A stretch of DNA of 23,854 bases from JAVBNC01 sp031551765 (GCA_031551765.1 JAVBNC010000031.1:1-23854); one strand, 5' to 3'. Counted from the stretch's first letter, positions 8,326-16,519 are shown. Numbers and translations: made by a program. Notes: generated by a model not told the origin, from the letters alone.

Positions 8326-9327
8326 TCAGCGTACGACCACCGTCAGGGCGTCGCGCACCACGGCACGGGTTTGTTTCTTGCTATGCAAGTTGCGGACCAC
8401 TATGCTTTCACCCGAAGCTCCGTCGGAAAGCGCTTCTCCCGCGGCGGTAAGCCGCAGGTTGCCCGTTTCATACAGCATGGTGATGGTGGACCCTTTTTTG
8501 ACCATAGGCACCACGGAAAGGTCCGTCTGCAAAATGGGCTGCCCGCCGCCTATGGGCCGCATCACGCGCCAGGGGCCGCCCCGGCCGTTCCAGGGTTCGC
8601 CTTTCAGGTGGGCCAGATTTTTGCGCACAAAGGTCACCCGTTCCGGCCCCAGGGTCTCGTCCCGGTTCAGGGGGGAGGACGCGCAGGGCACTTCCACCCA
8701 GGAATCCACGAACACCGAGCCGGTAAGGCGGCGCACCACGCTGCCGTCCAGGTCTTTCACGGCCAGGCGTAGGGACACGCGGCCGGGGTACAGCGCCAGC
8801 GGGCCTTCCAGGTCCACCTGCTGCCCGGCATGGCTGAGAAAAATGTGCTGGGGCAGGCGGAAATCCTGCATGGAGCTTTCGCCGGGCAGCGCGCCCAAGT
8901 GGGGCGTCAAAGCCTTGACGACCACGGAACGCAGGGCGTCTTCGCCCAGCACCAGTCCGCCGCGCTGCAGGGTCAGGGTGGCCGGATACACGCACAGCGA
9001 GGAAAGTTCCCCGAGGTAGGCGGCCATACCCTGCTGCACGCGGGCCCTGGCCATGCTCATGGGGCGGCCCTCCGGCGGGGAAGGCCACAGTTCCGTGGCG
9101 GCGAGCTTTTTCCAGGTATCCGGGGGCACAGGGCCCACGGGCTCGGCTATTTCGCCCAGCTTCACGCTGGGACCGGCCACCACGGCCACATCCTTGATTT
9201 TCAGACGCCAGTTGCCGTCCAGGTCCGCGGCCCAGGCCGTGCCTGAAGCCAGAACCAGAAAAAGCACCAGCAGCGCGCGTTCCAGCACGCCCCGGCAAGC
9301 GGATTTTTGTTGCGGCGCGAGTTGCAT
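8326..9327 (-). CDS. flgA: FlgA, periplasmic chaperone for P-ring assembly
   Basis: The N-terminus has a basic stretch and a hydrophobic signal peptide (ALLVLFLVLASGTAWA, cleavage near residue 33). The C-terminal third (from about residue 215) resembles the SAF-type domain of FlgA, with VRKNLAHLKGE, VKKGSTITMLYETGNLRL and ESIVVRNLHSKKQ. FlgA assists polymerisation of FlgI. At 333 residues it is longer than the enterobacterial protein (about 219), the extra being N-terminal, as in other long FlgA proteins. A very strong ribosome site (GGGAGGAGGG) precedes the ATG. Confidence 0.93.
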   Translation of the reverse strand: MQLAPQQKSACRGVLERALLVLFLVLASGTAWAADLDGNWRLKIKDVAVVAGPSVKLGEIAEPVGPVPPDTWKKLAATELWPSPPEGRPMSMARARVQQGMAAYLGELSSLCVYPATLTLQRGGLVLGEDALRSVVVKALTPHLGALPGESSMQDFRLPQHIFLSHAGQQVDLEGPLALYPGRVSLRLAVKDLDGSVVRRLTGSVFVDSWVEVPCASSPLNRDETLGPERVTFVRKNLAHLKGEPWNGRGGPWRVMRPIGGGQPILQTDLSVVPMVKKGSTITMLYETGNLRLTAAGEALSDGASGESIVVRNLHSKKQTRAVVRDALTVVVR

Positions 9328-9364
9328 GTTTCCCTCCTCCCCTGAAACTAAAGGCTATCCGTCG

Positions 9365-10153
9365 TTAACGTTTGAGCTGCACAGCGGTCTGCAGCATCTG
9401 GTCGGAAGTCTGGATGGACTTGGAGTTCATTTCATAGGCCCGCTGGCCCACGATCATGTTCACCATTTCGTCCACCACTTCCACGTTGGACATTTCCAGA
9501 AAGCCCTGGGCAATGGTGCCCACGTTCTGCTCGCCGGGCACGCCTTCCTGCGCGTCGCCGGAAGCTTCCGAGGGCATGTACAGGTTGCGGCCCCGCGCTT
9601 CCAGACCGGCCGGGTTGATGAAGGTGTACAGCGGGATGTCGCCGGAGGCGATTTCCTGGCCTGTGGAATCCAGGGCGGAGAAGTGTCCGTTTTCCGTCAC
9701 CACGATGTTTTTCGTTTCCGTGGGCACGGTGATCTGCGGCTGGAGTATGTAGCCGTTGGCCGTCACCACCACGCCGTCCTGGTTGAGCTTGAAAGCGCCG
9801 GCGCGGGTGTAGACCTGCTCGCCGTTCACTTCCACCTGGAAAAACCCGTCGCCTTCAATGGCCAGGTCCAGGGGGTTGCTGGTGTTCTGATAGTCGCCCT
9901 GAGAAAAGAACTTGTGCACCGTGGTGGGGCGCACGCCAAGGCCGACCTGGATGCCGGTGGGGATACGCTGGTCCCCGGCCGTACCGGTAATGGCCCCGGC
10001 TATTTTGTGGTTCTGGTACATCAGGTCTTCGAACTCGGCCCGGCTTTTCTTGAAGCCGATGGTGTTCACGTTGGCCAGGTTGTGCGAAATGACGTCGATG
10101 TTGAGCTGCTGGGCCACCATGCCCGTGGCCCCGGTCCAAAGGGAACGCATCAT
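9365..10153 (-). CDS. flgG: Flagellar distal rod protein FlgG
   Basis: The 262-residue protein starts MMRSLWTGATGM and contains the axial-protein signature SHNLANVNTIGFKKSRAEF (about 23-41). It ends with the helical segment NMIVGQRAYEMNSKSIQTSD, exactly as in FlgG. FlgG builds the distal rod through the P and L rings. An AGGAGG site lies upstream of two adjacent ATG codons (10153 and 10150); either could be used. It follows flgF after about 40 bases. Confidence 0.97.
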   Translation of the reverse strand: MMRSLWTGATGMVAQQLNIDVISHNLANVNTIGFKKSRAEFEDLMYQNHKIAGAITGTAGDQRIPTGIQVGLGVRPTTVHKFFSQGDYQNTSNPLDLAIEGDGFFQVEVNGEQVYTRAGAFKLNQDGVVVTANGYILQPQITVPTETKNIVVTENGHFSALDSTGQEIASGDIPLYTFINPAGLEARGRNLYMPSEASGDAQEGVPGEQNVGTIAQGFLEMSNVEVVDEMVNMIVGQRAYEMNSKSIQTSDQMLQTAVQLKR

Positions 10154-10193
10154 ATTCCGTATCCTCCTCGCTCAGTAGAGCGCGTGTTGCTGG

Positions 10194-10985
10194 TTAAGCC
10201 CTGCCCCGGCCGACTTTAGTGGTCGCTTCCCGGTCAATGGTGTCGCTGGTCTGCATCACTTTCTGGTAGGCTTCGAACTGGCGCTGGGCCTCAATCATGT
10301 TCACCATCTCGTACACGGCGTCCACGTTGGCGGCTTCCAGGAAACCCTGGGCCATCCAGCTGCGTTCCGTCACTTCCTGCTCGGCCACCGCGCCGGCGCC
10401 GGGGCGGGCGCGGTAAAGGTTGCCGCCCAGTTTTTCCAGGGCGTTGGGGTCTTCCACGTCCACCAGGGCTATCTGACCTATCAGGGTGCCGTCCGCGAAC
10501 AGGCGGCCGTCTTCCGCTATGTTGATGTTCTTGTACCCGGCGGGCACGTTGATGTTGCCGCCCTCGCTCATGACGGGCCAGCCCTGCTCGGAAATGAGGG
10601 TGCCTTCGGCCGTCAGGCGGAAATGCCCGTTGCGGGTGTAGAAAATGCCGTCCGGCGTCTCCAGCTTGAAAAAGCCTGAACCGCTTATGCCCACGTCAAA
10701 AGGCGCGCCCGTTACCTTAAGCCCGCCCTGCTGAAAATCCGTCTGGGCCACCGCAATGCGGGGCCGGGCAATATGCACGGGGTCCGGGAACATCTCTTTG
10801 GCGCGGATACTGTCTTTGGCCTCCATGATCACGTCGTTGGCGTACATCACAAAGGTGTCCCGGAAAGCCAGCATGTCCCGTTTATAGCCGGTGGTATTCA
10901 CGTTCGCCAAATTATTGGCGATGCTGTTGAGCCGGTGCTCGTTGCTGAGTGCGCCGAAAAGCGCGCTGTACATAGCATTTTGCAT
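10194..10985 (-). CDS. flgF: Flagellar rod protein FlgF
   Basis: The protein, 263 residues from the ATG at 10985, starts MQNAMYSALFGALSNEHRLN and carries IANNLANVNTTGYKRD, the rod/hook family signature. It ends with NMIEAQRQFEAYQKVMQTSD. These features and the gene order assign it to FlgF, the proximal/distal rod junction protein. The start was chosen because AGGAGG lies 4 bases upstream and the frame before it is not family-like. It is the first gene of the minus-strand flagellar unit, about 53 bases downstream of the predicted sigma-54 transcription start. Confidence 0.94.
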   Translation of the reverse strand: MQNAMYSALFGALSNEHRLNSIANNLANVNTTGYKRDMLAFRDTFVMYANDVIMEAKDSIRAKEMFPDPVHIARPRIAVAQTDFQQGGLKVTGAPFDVGISGSGFFKLETPDGIFYTRNGHFRLTAEGTLISEQGWPVMSEGGNINVPAGYKNINIAEDGRLFADGTLIGQIALVDVEDPNALEKLGGNLYRARPGAGAVAEQEVTERSWMAQGFLEAANVDAVYEMVNMIEAQRQFEAYQKVMQTSDTIDREATTKVGRGRA

Positions 10986-11048
10986 GGTTCCTCCTGTAAG
11001 CCCGGGCAGGTGTTTTCCCCGGACTTTACCCCTCTCGGCAGGCTCTCT

Positions 11049-11064
11049 TGCAACTTGCGGGCCA
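11049..11064 (-). promoter_or_regulatory. Sigma-54 (RpoN) promoter for the flgF-fliW flagellar unit
   Basis: Read on the minus strand the element is TGGCCCG-N4-TTGCA. It differs from the sigma-54 consensus TGGCACG-N4-TTGCA at one position and keeps the invariant GG and GC with exactly 10 bases between them. It points at flgF, with a predicted start near 11038 and a leader of about 53 bases. Sigma-54 control of rod/ring/hook genes is known in several polar flagellates; its use here is inferred from sequence only. Confidence 0.75.
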
Positions 11065-11084
11065 AGTGCTCGCCGTTGAAAAAC

Positions 11085-11107
11085 AAAGGCGGGATTGAAA
11101 AGGCGGG
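11085..11107 (-). promoter_or_regulatory. Pair of direct repeats upstream of the sigma-54 promoter, possible activator site
   Basis: AAAGGCGGG occurs at 11085-11093 and again at 11099-11107, a 14-base period, just upstream (relative to flgF) of the sigma-54 element. An enhancer-binding protein site is possible, but direct rather than inverted repeats and the close distance are not typical. Confidence 0.3.
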
Positions 11108-11146
11108 GGAAAAAACAAAAAGCGCTTGTCCAGTGCGCGTTTTCTC

Positions 11147-11175
11147 TTGACATAAGCAAAAGTCGGCAGTACATA
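11147..11175 (+). promoter_or_regulatory. Sigma-70 type promoter of the rimP-nusA-infB cluster
   Basis: A perfect -35 box TTGACA (11147-11152) is separated by 17 bases from TACATA (11170-11175). The predicted transcription start is near 11182, so a leader of about 175 bases precedes the rimP ATG. This is the best housekeeping promoter in the window. Confidence 0.8.
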
Positions 11176-11182
11176 GCCGCCT

Positions 11183-11307
11183 ATCAGAGGGAAAACCTAA
11201 GGCCCAGCGCGTGAAACGCCGTTCCGGCGAGGCATGCGAGCCTGTTTTCCCACATCCTGGAGGCCGCAAGGCCCCTTCGGGGTGGCCTGAGGGCCTCCCC
11301 TTTTTTT
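11183..11307 (+). ncRNA. Structured rimP-operon leader RNA, candidate attenuator
   Basis: About 125 bases lie between the predicted start and the end of a U-tract. GGGAAAAC (11189-11196) can pair perfectly with GTTTTCCC (11244-11251), enclosing smaller stems such as CGCCG-TTC-CGGCG (11217-11229). This is followed by a terminator hairpin. Four self-complementary GGCC boxes (11262, 11270, 11284, 11292) allow alternative pairings. A leader ending in an intrinsic terminator ahead of rimP-nusA-infB is known from Gammaproteobacteria; whether this one is homologous cannot be judged here. No tRNA fold was found in it. Confidence 0.6.
11257..11307 (+). terminator. Intrinsic terminator in the rimP leader
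   Basis: The outer stem GGAGGCC (11259-11265) pairs with GGCCTCC (11292-11298) around a GC-rich inner hairpin with a TTCG apex. A run of seven T follows (11301-11307). Because it lies between the promoter and rimP, it must be read through or antiterminated for the cluster to be expressed. Confidence 0.8.
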
Positions 11308-11356
11308 GGCGCTTCGTTCCGGCAAACCCAACGGACGGCGCCCGCGAGACAAGCAT

Positions 11357-11956
11357 ATGAACGCGTCATCCCTGCCTGAAACCCTCACCCGGCTCATCAG
11401 CCCGCTGGCCGAATCCCTGGGCGTCTCGCTCTGGGGGCTGGAGCTGGCTTTCGGCGGCAAAAGCCTGGTGCGCGTGTACGCGGAAGGGCCGGAAGGCATT
11501 ACCATAGACCAGTGCGCGGAACTCTCCCGCCTTATCGGGCTGACCCTGGACGTGGAAGACTGCGTACCCGGCGCCTACGTGCTGGAAGTCTCCTCCCCGG
11601 GCCTTGAGCGGGTCTTTTTCCGGGCGGACCAGTTGCTCCCCTACGTGGGTAAGGTGCTGGAAGTGACGCTGTTCGAACCCGTGGCCGCCTATCCCGGCCG
11701 CAGAAAATTTGTGGGGGAATTCAGCGCCCTGGAAGGGGATTGCATTACGCTGGCCCCCTTTGATGCGCCGCCGGGAGCCGACAGCGCGCCCCCTGTCGCC
11801 TTTATGTGGGGCGACGCGCGCAAGATACGGCTGATAGAATTTGTTCCCGAGCCGGAAGCCCCCGCCAAGGGCAAGAAAAGCCGTCCTCAGAAACCGCAGA
11901 CCCGGGCATCGCAGACCCGGCGGGACCCGGAAGCGACCGAATCCCCGTCCGAGTGA
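11357..11956 (+). CDS. rimP: Ribosome maturation factor RimP
   Basis: RimP helps mature the 30S subunit. The 199-residue protein shows the family core: an N-terminal domain with LGVSLWGLEL (21-30), the signature YVLEVSSPGLER (74-85), and a C-terminal SH3-like part ending in ARKIRLIEFVPE. A Lys/Arg-rich tail of about 35 residues follows. I chose the ATG at 11357; a TTG at 11306 in the same frame lies in the terminator region and is unlikely. The ribosome site is weak. The stop is 20 bases before nusA. Confidence 0.94.
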   Translation: MNASSLPETLTRLISPLAESLGVSLWGLELAFGGKSLVRVYAEGPEGITIDQCAELSRLIGLTLDVEDCVPGAYVLEVSSPGLERVFFRADQLLPYVGKVLEVTLFEPVAAYPGRRKFVGEFSALEGDCITLAPFDAPPGADSAPPVAFMWGDARKIRLIEFVPEPEAPAKGKKSRPQKPQTRASQTRRDPEATESPSE

Positions 11957-11976
11957 TGACCCCGGAGGATAACCGC

Positions 11977-13305
11977 ATGAGTATGGAGCTGAAAAAAGCC
12001 ATTGACCAGATCAGCAAGGACAAGGGCCTCGACCGGGGCATGCTGGTCGACACCCTGGAAGAGGCGGTCCGCACTTCCGTTCTTCGCAAATTTGGCGACG
12101 CCATTGATGTGGAAGTCTCCTTTAACGAGGAAACGGGCGAGATCGACGTCTACCAGTTCAAGATCGTGGTCAAGAAAGTGGATGACCCTTCCAGCCAGAT
12201 CACCCTGGCGGAAGCCCAGAAGCACGACCCCAACGTGCAGCTTGACGACGAAATGGGGTTCCGGCTCAAGGTGGAAGACCTGGGCCGCATAGCCGCCCAG
12301 TCCGCCAAGCAGGTCATTATCCAGCGCATGCGCGACGCCGAGCAGGAAATTATCTACGAAGAATACAAGGACCGGAAAAACGAAATCATTTCCGGCATTA
12401 TCCAGCGCCGCGACAAGTCCGGCTGGGTCATCAACCTGGGCCGCACGGAAGCCCTGCTGCCCAAAGAAGAACAGATCCCGCGCGAACACTACAAGCGCGG
12501 CGACCGGGTGCAGGCCATTCTTATTGACGTGAAAAAGGAAGGGCGCGGCCCGCAGCTCATTGTTTCCCGCTCCCACCGCGACTACATGGCCGCCTTGTTC
12601 CGCCGCGAAGTGCCGGAAGTGGACGATTCCACCGTGCAGATCATGGGCGTCGCCCGCGACCCGGGCAGCCGGGCCAAAGTGGCCGTACTCTCCCGCGACC
12701 GCGACGTGGACCCGGTGGGCGCTTGCGTGGGCATTCGCGGCTCCCGCATCCAGAACATCGTGCAGGAACTGCGCGGCGAGCGCATCGATATCGTGGTCTG
12801 GAGCGCGGACGTGGCCACCTACGCCCGCAACGCCCTGTCCCCGGCCGTGCTCACCCGCATCATCGTGGACGAGGAAGAGAACCTGCTGGAAGTCATCGTG
12901 CCGGACGACCAGCTGACCAACGCCATCGGCCGCAAGGGCCAGAACGTCAAGCTGGCCGCCAAGCTTCTAGGCTGGAAAATCGATATTTACACCGAAACCC
13001 GCTACCAGGAAGTCAATTCCATAGGCCAGGGCCTGGAGCAGTTGGCCAGCGTGGCGGAACTCTCGCCGGAAGCCTTCCTTGACGCGGGCTTTACCACCGT
13101 GGCTTCCATCCGCGAGGCGGACGACGCGGCGCTTCTGGCCGTGGCCGGGCTGACCCCGGAAAAAATAGTGGACCTGCGCACGGCCATCACCTTCCTGGCG
13201 GACACGCCCGCTGAAGAAGCGCCCCAGGAAGCCGACGCCAAGCCTGAAGAGGCATCCGAGCCCGAAGAGGCCGCCAAAGCCGAAAAAGTCACGGGCGCTG
13301 AGTGA
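11977..13305 (+). CDS. nusA: Transcription termination/antitermination factor NusA
   Basis: NusA binds RNA polymerase and nascent RNA, modulating pausing, termination and antitermination. Domains in order: N-terminal polymerase-binding domain (1-125), S1 domain (about 135-200), KH1 with GIRG (252-255), KH2 with GRKG (318-321), a single C-terminal helix-hairpin-helix region (about 355-408), and an acidic Glu/Ala tail (410-442). The start at 11977 has GGAGG 8 bases upstream. The second acidic repeat domain of the enterobacterial protein is absent. The stop overlaps the ylxR start. Confidence 0.97.
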   Translation: MSMELKKAIDQISKDKGLDRGMLVDTLEEAVRTSVLRKFGDAIDVEVSFNEETGEIDVYQFKIVVKKVDDPSSQITLAEAQKHDPNVQLDDEMGFRLKVEDLGRIAAQSAKQVIIQRMRDAEQEIIYEEYKDRKNEIISGIIQRRDKSGWVINLGRTEALLPKEEQIPREHYKRGDRVQAILIDVKKEGRGPQLIVSRSHRDYMAALFRREVPEVDDSTVQIMGVARDPGSRAKVAVLSRDRDVDPVGACVGIRGSRIQNIVQELRGERIDIVVWSADVATYARNALSPAVLTRIIVDEEENLLEVIVPDDQLTNAIGRKGQNVKLAAKLLGWKIDIYTETRYQEVNSIGQGLEQLASVAELSPEAFLDAGFTTVASIREADDAALLAVAGLTPEKIVDLRTAITFLADTPAEEAPQEADAKPEEASEPEEAAKAEKVTGAE

Positions 13306-13529
13306 CGGACGCGGAAAAAGAACGGCACATCCCCATCCGGATGTGCGCCATTTGCAGGAAGCGCCAGCCCAAAGCGGAACTAGAGCGCTTCATTACCAGG
13401 CAAGGGAGCGCGCCGCCCCTTGCCGACCCGCGCCAGGTTCTTCCGGGACGCGGTGTGTATGTGTGCGCGTCCGGCGTTTGCCGGGAGAAGTTTATCGCCA
13501 AAAGCGTACGGAAGTGCAAAGGGGTTTAG
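13302..13529 (+). CDS. ylxR: YlxR family (DUF448) RNA-binding protein
   Basis: A small basic 75-residue protein with the YlxR core RMCAICRKRQPKAELERF (14-31) and PGRGVYVC (48-55). The GTG start at 13302 overlaps the nusA TGA, indicating coupled translation. YlxR proteins sit almost invariably between nusA and infB; they bind nucleic acid, and the precise role is not settled. The four cysteines are in two pairs (C15/C18 and C55/C60), but whether they bind metal is unknown. Confidence 0.93.
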   Translation: MTDAEKERHIPIRMCAICRKRQPKAELERFITRQGSAPPLADPRQVLPGRGVYVCASGVCREKFIAKSVRKCKGV

Positions 13530-13532
13530 TGC

Positions 13533-16442
13533 ATGACTGAGGAAAAGGTCAGAGTAAAGGAACTTGCCGTTGAGCTGGGCATCACCAACAAGGACGTGCT
13601 CGGCGCTCTGCGCGAACTGAATATCGCGGCCAAAAGCCATATGACCGCCCTCTCCACTGAAGAGGTGGCGCGGGTCAAGGCGCGTTTTTCCGCGGGCAGC
13701 GGCGGTCCTGAACGCAGGGAGACCAACAGCGGCGTTATCGTGCGCCGCCGTCGCGTGGTGGAGCCGGAAAAGGCCCCGGAGCAGGCTGCTCCGGAAGAAG
13801 CCCCGGCTCCGGCTGCAACCCCCGAGCAAGAACCCGCTCCCAAGGCCGCCGCGAAACCGGCTCCGGTCAAGGCGGAAGAAGCGCCCAAGCCCAAGGCCGC
13901 CCGCGTTATCCGCCGCCCCGGCGACACGCCCCCGGAAACGGCCAAGCCCGTGACCGAGGAAAAAGCCCCGGGAGCCCCAGTGGACGCGAAAGCGGCGGAA
14001 AAGGAAGCCAAGCCCCAAAAGGCCGCTGAAAAGCCGGCTCCGGCGGAAAAAACCGTTGCCCCGGAAAAACAAGAAAAGGCCCAGGTGCGCATTATCCGGC
14101 CCGCCGCCCTTTCCCCCAACCTTTCGGCGGAACCGGAACGCGGCGCGGACGGCCAGGCCCTTTCTTCCGCGCCCGTGCTGGCCCCCCGCTCCGAGCGGGA
14201 AGATGAAGGCGGCGTGTTCGACGGCGACAAGGAAGGCGCGGAACGCCAAGCCCCCTCTTCCCAGGTCCGGGTCATTTCCCGGCCGGACGCCACGCGGCCG
14301 CAGCGCGAAGGCGGCTACTCCCGCCCCGGTGGTCCCCGGCCGGCAGGCCCCGGCGGTCCCCGTCCGGCAGGCCCCGGTGGCCCCCGCCCGGCTGGCCCCG
14401 GTGGCCCCCGCCCGGCTGGCCCCGGCGGTCCCCGTCCGGCAGGCGGCCCGCGCCCGCCCTTTACCCCGGGAGCCCCGGCTCCCGGCAGCGACAGCGACCA
14501 AAGCCGCAAAAAGCGCCAGAAAGGCCGCCGTACCGTAGACTTTGCCGCTGGCGGAGCGGAGGATTTCAACCGCCGCCGCAAGGAAGACCTGGGGGACGAC
14601 GGCTCTTGGGGCCGCAGCCGCAAGGGTAAGGGCCGCAAGGTTCGTGACGCGCGCGCTACGTCCGTGACCCAACCCATCAAGGCGGCCAAACGCAAAATCC
14701 GGGTGGACGAATTCATCCGCGTGGCGGACCTGGCCCACCAGATGGGCCTGAAGGTCAACGAAATCATCAAGGTGCTTTTCGGTCTCGGCATCATGGCCAC
14801 CATCAACCACGCCCTGGACGTGGACACCGCCACGCTTGTGGCCGCCGAGTTCGAATACGAAGTGGAAAAGGTGGGCTTTTCCGAAGAAACCTTTGTGGAA
14901 GAGCAAATCGAGGACGCTCCCGAATCCCTGGTCACCCGGCCCCCGGTGGTCACCATCATGGGCCACGTCGACCACGGCAAGACATCGCTGCTGGACGCCA
15001 TCCGCAAGTCCTCCGTCGTTTCCGGGGAAGCGGGCGGCATTACCCAGCACATCGGCGCCTATCACGTCAAAACCAAGAAAGGCGAAATCGTGTTCCTGGA
15101 TACCCCGGGGCACGAGGCCTTTACGGCCATGCGCGCCCGTGGCGCGGAAGTCACGGATATCGTGGTGCTGGTTGTCGCGGCGGACGACGGGGTCATGGAA
15201 CAGACCCGCGAAGCCATCAACCACGCCAGGGCCGCCAAGGTGCCCATCATGGTGGCCGTGAACAAAATGGACAAGGAAGGGGCCAACCCCGACCGCGTCA
15301 AGCGCGAACTGGCCGACCAGGGCCTGGTGCCGGAAGAATGGGGCGGAGACACCGTGTTCTCCTACGTTTCCGCCAAAACCCGCCAGGGCCTGGACGAACT
15401 GCTGGAGCTCCTCGCCCTGCAGGCCGAAATTCTGGAACTGAAGGCCAACCCGGACAAGCCCGCGCGCGGCCACATTGTGGAAGCCAAGCTGGACAAGGGG
15501 CGCGGTTCCCTGGGCACGGTGCTCATCCAGCAGGGCACGCTCAAGCCGGGCGATTCCTTTGTCTGCGGCGTGCACTTCGGCCGGGTGCGGGCCATGTTCG
15601 ACGACCAGGGCCGCAAGGTCAAAAGCGCCGGACCCTCCATACCCGTGGAAGTCCAGGGCTTTGAAGGCGTACCCGAAGCCGGGGAACCCTTTATCTGTAT
15701 CCCCGACGAAAAGGCCGCGCGCCGCATTGCGGAAACCCGCGCCATGAAGCAGCGGGAAAAAGCCCTGGCCAAGGAGTCCAAGGTCACCCTGGAAACCTTT
15801 CTGGCCCGTTCCGCGGACGCGGTGGAAGCCCTGGTGCTCAACCTGGTGGTCAAGGCCGACGTGCAAGGTTCCCTGGAAGCCATTACCGAAGCCATGCACA
15901 AGCTTTCCACGGAAAAGGTGCGGCTGAACATCATCCACGGCGGGGCCGGGGCGGTATCCGAATCCGACGTGCTCCTGGCCACGGCTTCCAGCGCCATCAT
16001 TATCGGCTTCAACGTGCGTCCCACGCCCAAAGCCAAGGAACTGGCGGAACAGGAAAACGTGGACATCCGCTTCTACGACATCATTTACAAGCTCGTGGAA
16101 GAGATGAAGAGCGCCATGACCGGCATGCTCGCGCCCGTGTCCAAGGAAGTCTACCTCGGCCAGGCGGAAGTGCGCGAAACCTTCACTGTGCCCAAGGTGG
16201 GCACCATCGCGGGCAGCCACGTTTCCGACGGCAAAATCCTGCGCAACGCCCAGGTGCGCCTGTTGCGCGACAGCGTGGTGGTGTACACGGGCAAGATCAG
16301 CTCGCTCAAACGCTTTAAGGACGATGCCCGCGAAGTGCTCAAGGGCTACGAATGCGGTATCGGGCTGGAAAACTTCAATGACATCAAAATCGGCGATGTC
16401 ATAGAAGCCTTTGAAATGGTGGAAGAAGCCGCCACGCTGTAA
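13533..16442 (+). CDS. infB: Translation initiation factor IF-2
   Basis: IF-2 is the GTPase that places initiator tRNA on the 30S subunit. Visible parts of this 969-residue protein: first IF2-N domain (1-52); a long low-complexity linker rich in Pro, Ala, Glu, Lys and Arg (about 75-370) containing a PGGPRPAG tandem repeat; second IF2-N-like domain (about 383-446); G domain with GHVDHGKT (477-484), DTPGH (523-527) and NKMD (577-580); then domain II and the C-terminal initiator-tRNA-binding domains. All GTPase motifs are intact. A single ATG start lies 3 bases after the ylxR stop with AAGGGG upstream. Confidence 0.98.
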   Translation: MTEEKVRVKELAVELGITNKDVLGALRELNIAAKSHMTALSTEEVARVKARFSAGSGGPERRETNSGVIVRRRRVVEPEKAPEQAAPEEAPAPAATPEQEPAPKAAAKPAPVKAEEAPKPKAARVIRRPGDTPPETAKPVTEEKAPGAPVDAKAAEKEAKPQKAAEKPAPAEKTVAPEKQEKAQVRIIRPAALSPNLSAEPERGADGQALSSAPVLAPRSEREDEGGVFDGDKEGAERQAPSSQVRVISRPDATRPQREGGYSRPGGPRPAGPGGPRPAGPGGPRPAGPGGPRPAGPGGPRPAGGPRPPFTPGAPAPGSDSDQSRKKRQKGRRTVDFAAGGAEDFNRRRKEDLGDDGSWGRSRKGKGRKVRDARATSVTQPIKAAKRKIRVDEFIRVADLAHQMGLKVNEIIKVLFGLGIMATINHALDVDTATLVAAEFEYEVEKVGFSEETFVEEQIEDAPESLVTRPPVVTIMGHVDHGKTSLLDAIRKSSVVSGEAGGITQHIGAYHVKTKKGEIVFLDTPGHEAFTAMRARGAEVTDIVVLVVAADDGVMEQTREAINHARAAKVPIMVAVNKMDKEGANPDRVKRELADQGLVPEEWGGDTVFSYVSAKTRQGLDELLELLALQAEILELKANPDKPARGHIVEAKLDKGRGSLGTVLIQQGTLKPGDSFVCGVHFGRVRAMFDDQGRKVKSAGPSIPVEVQGFEGVPEAGEPFICIPDEKAARRIAETRAMKQREKALAKESKVTLETFLARSADAVEALVLNLVVKADVQGSLEAITEAMHKLSTEKVRLNIIHGGAGAVSESDVLLATASSAIIIGFNVRPTPKAKELAEQENVDIRFYDIIYKLVEEMKSAMTGMLAPVSKEVYLGQAEVRETFTVPKVGTIAGSHVSDGKILRNAQVRLLRDSVVVYTGKISSLKRFKDDAREVLKGYECGIGLENFNDIKIGDVIEAFEMVEEAATL
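14325..14444 (+). repeat. Five tandem 24-base repeats inside infB (PGGPRPAG)
   Basis: Five in-frame 24-base units encode PGGPRPAG in the IF-2 linker. Units 2 and 5 are identical to each other, and units 3 and 4 are identical to each other, which suggests recent duplication. Copy-number changes would keep the frame. Confidence 0.9.
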
Positions 16443-16464
16443 CGGCGCGGCTGGAACTTCCCGT

Positions 16465-16495
16465 CCGTCTCCGGCGCGCTGCGCGCCGGAGACGG
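16465..16495 (+). promoter_or_regulatory. Perfect 14-bp hairpin after infB, no U-tract
   Basis: CCGTCTCCGGCGCG (16465-16478) pairs perfectly with 16482-16495 across a 3-base loop. No T-run follows, so it is not a standard intrinsic terminator. In an operon transcript it could block exonucleases, be a double-strand RNase site, or reduce expression of the next gene, whose start is 24 bases downstream. Confidence 0.6.
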
Positions 16496-16519
16496 CGGAT
16501 ACCCGCAAAGGAACGGACC

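Noticed and set aside
4643..9019. Very long plus-strand open frame (1458 codons) opposite flgJ-flgI-flgH-flgA
   Set aside because: It is antisense to well-supported flagellar genes, is rich in His/Gly/Arg as expected from reverse reading of GC-rich codons, and has no recognisable domain.
11176..11300. tRNA or 4.5S SRP RNA in the rimP leader
   Set aside because: No cloverleaf or T-loop sequence and no GGAA-tetraloop SRP core; a leader RNA with terminator explains the structure better.
13380..16508. Minus-strand open frame of 1042 codons opposite infB
   Set aside because: Composition artefact of the GC-rich infB linker and domains; no ribosome site or domain seen.
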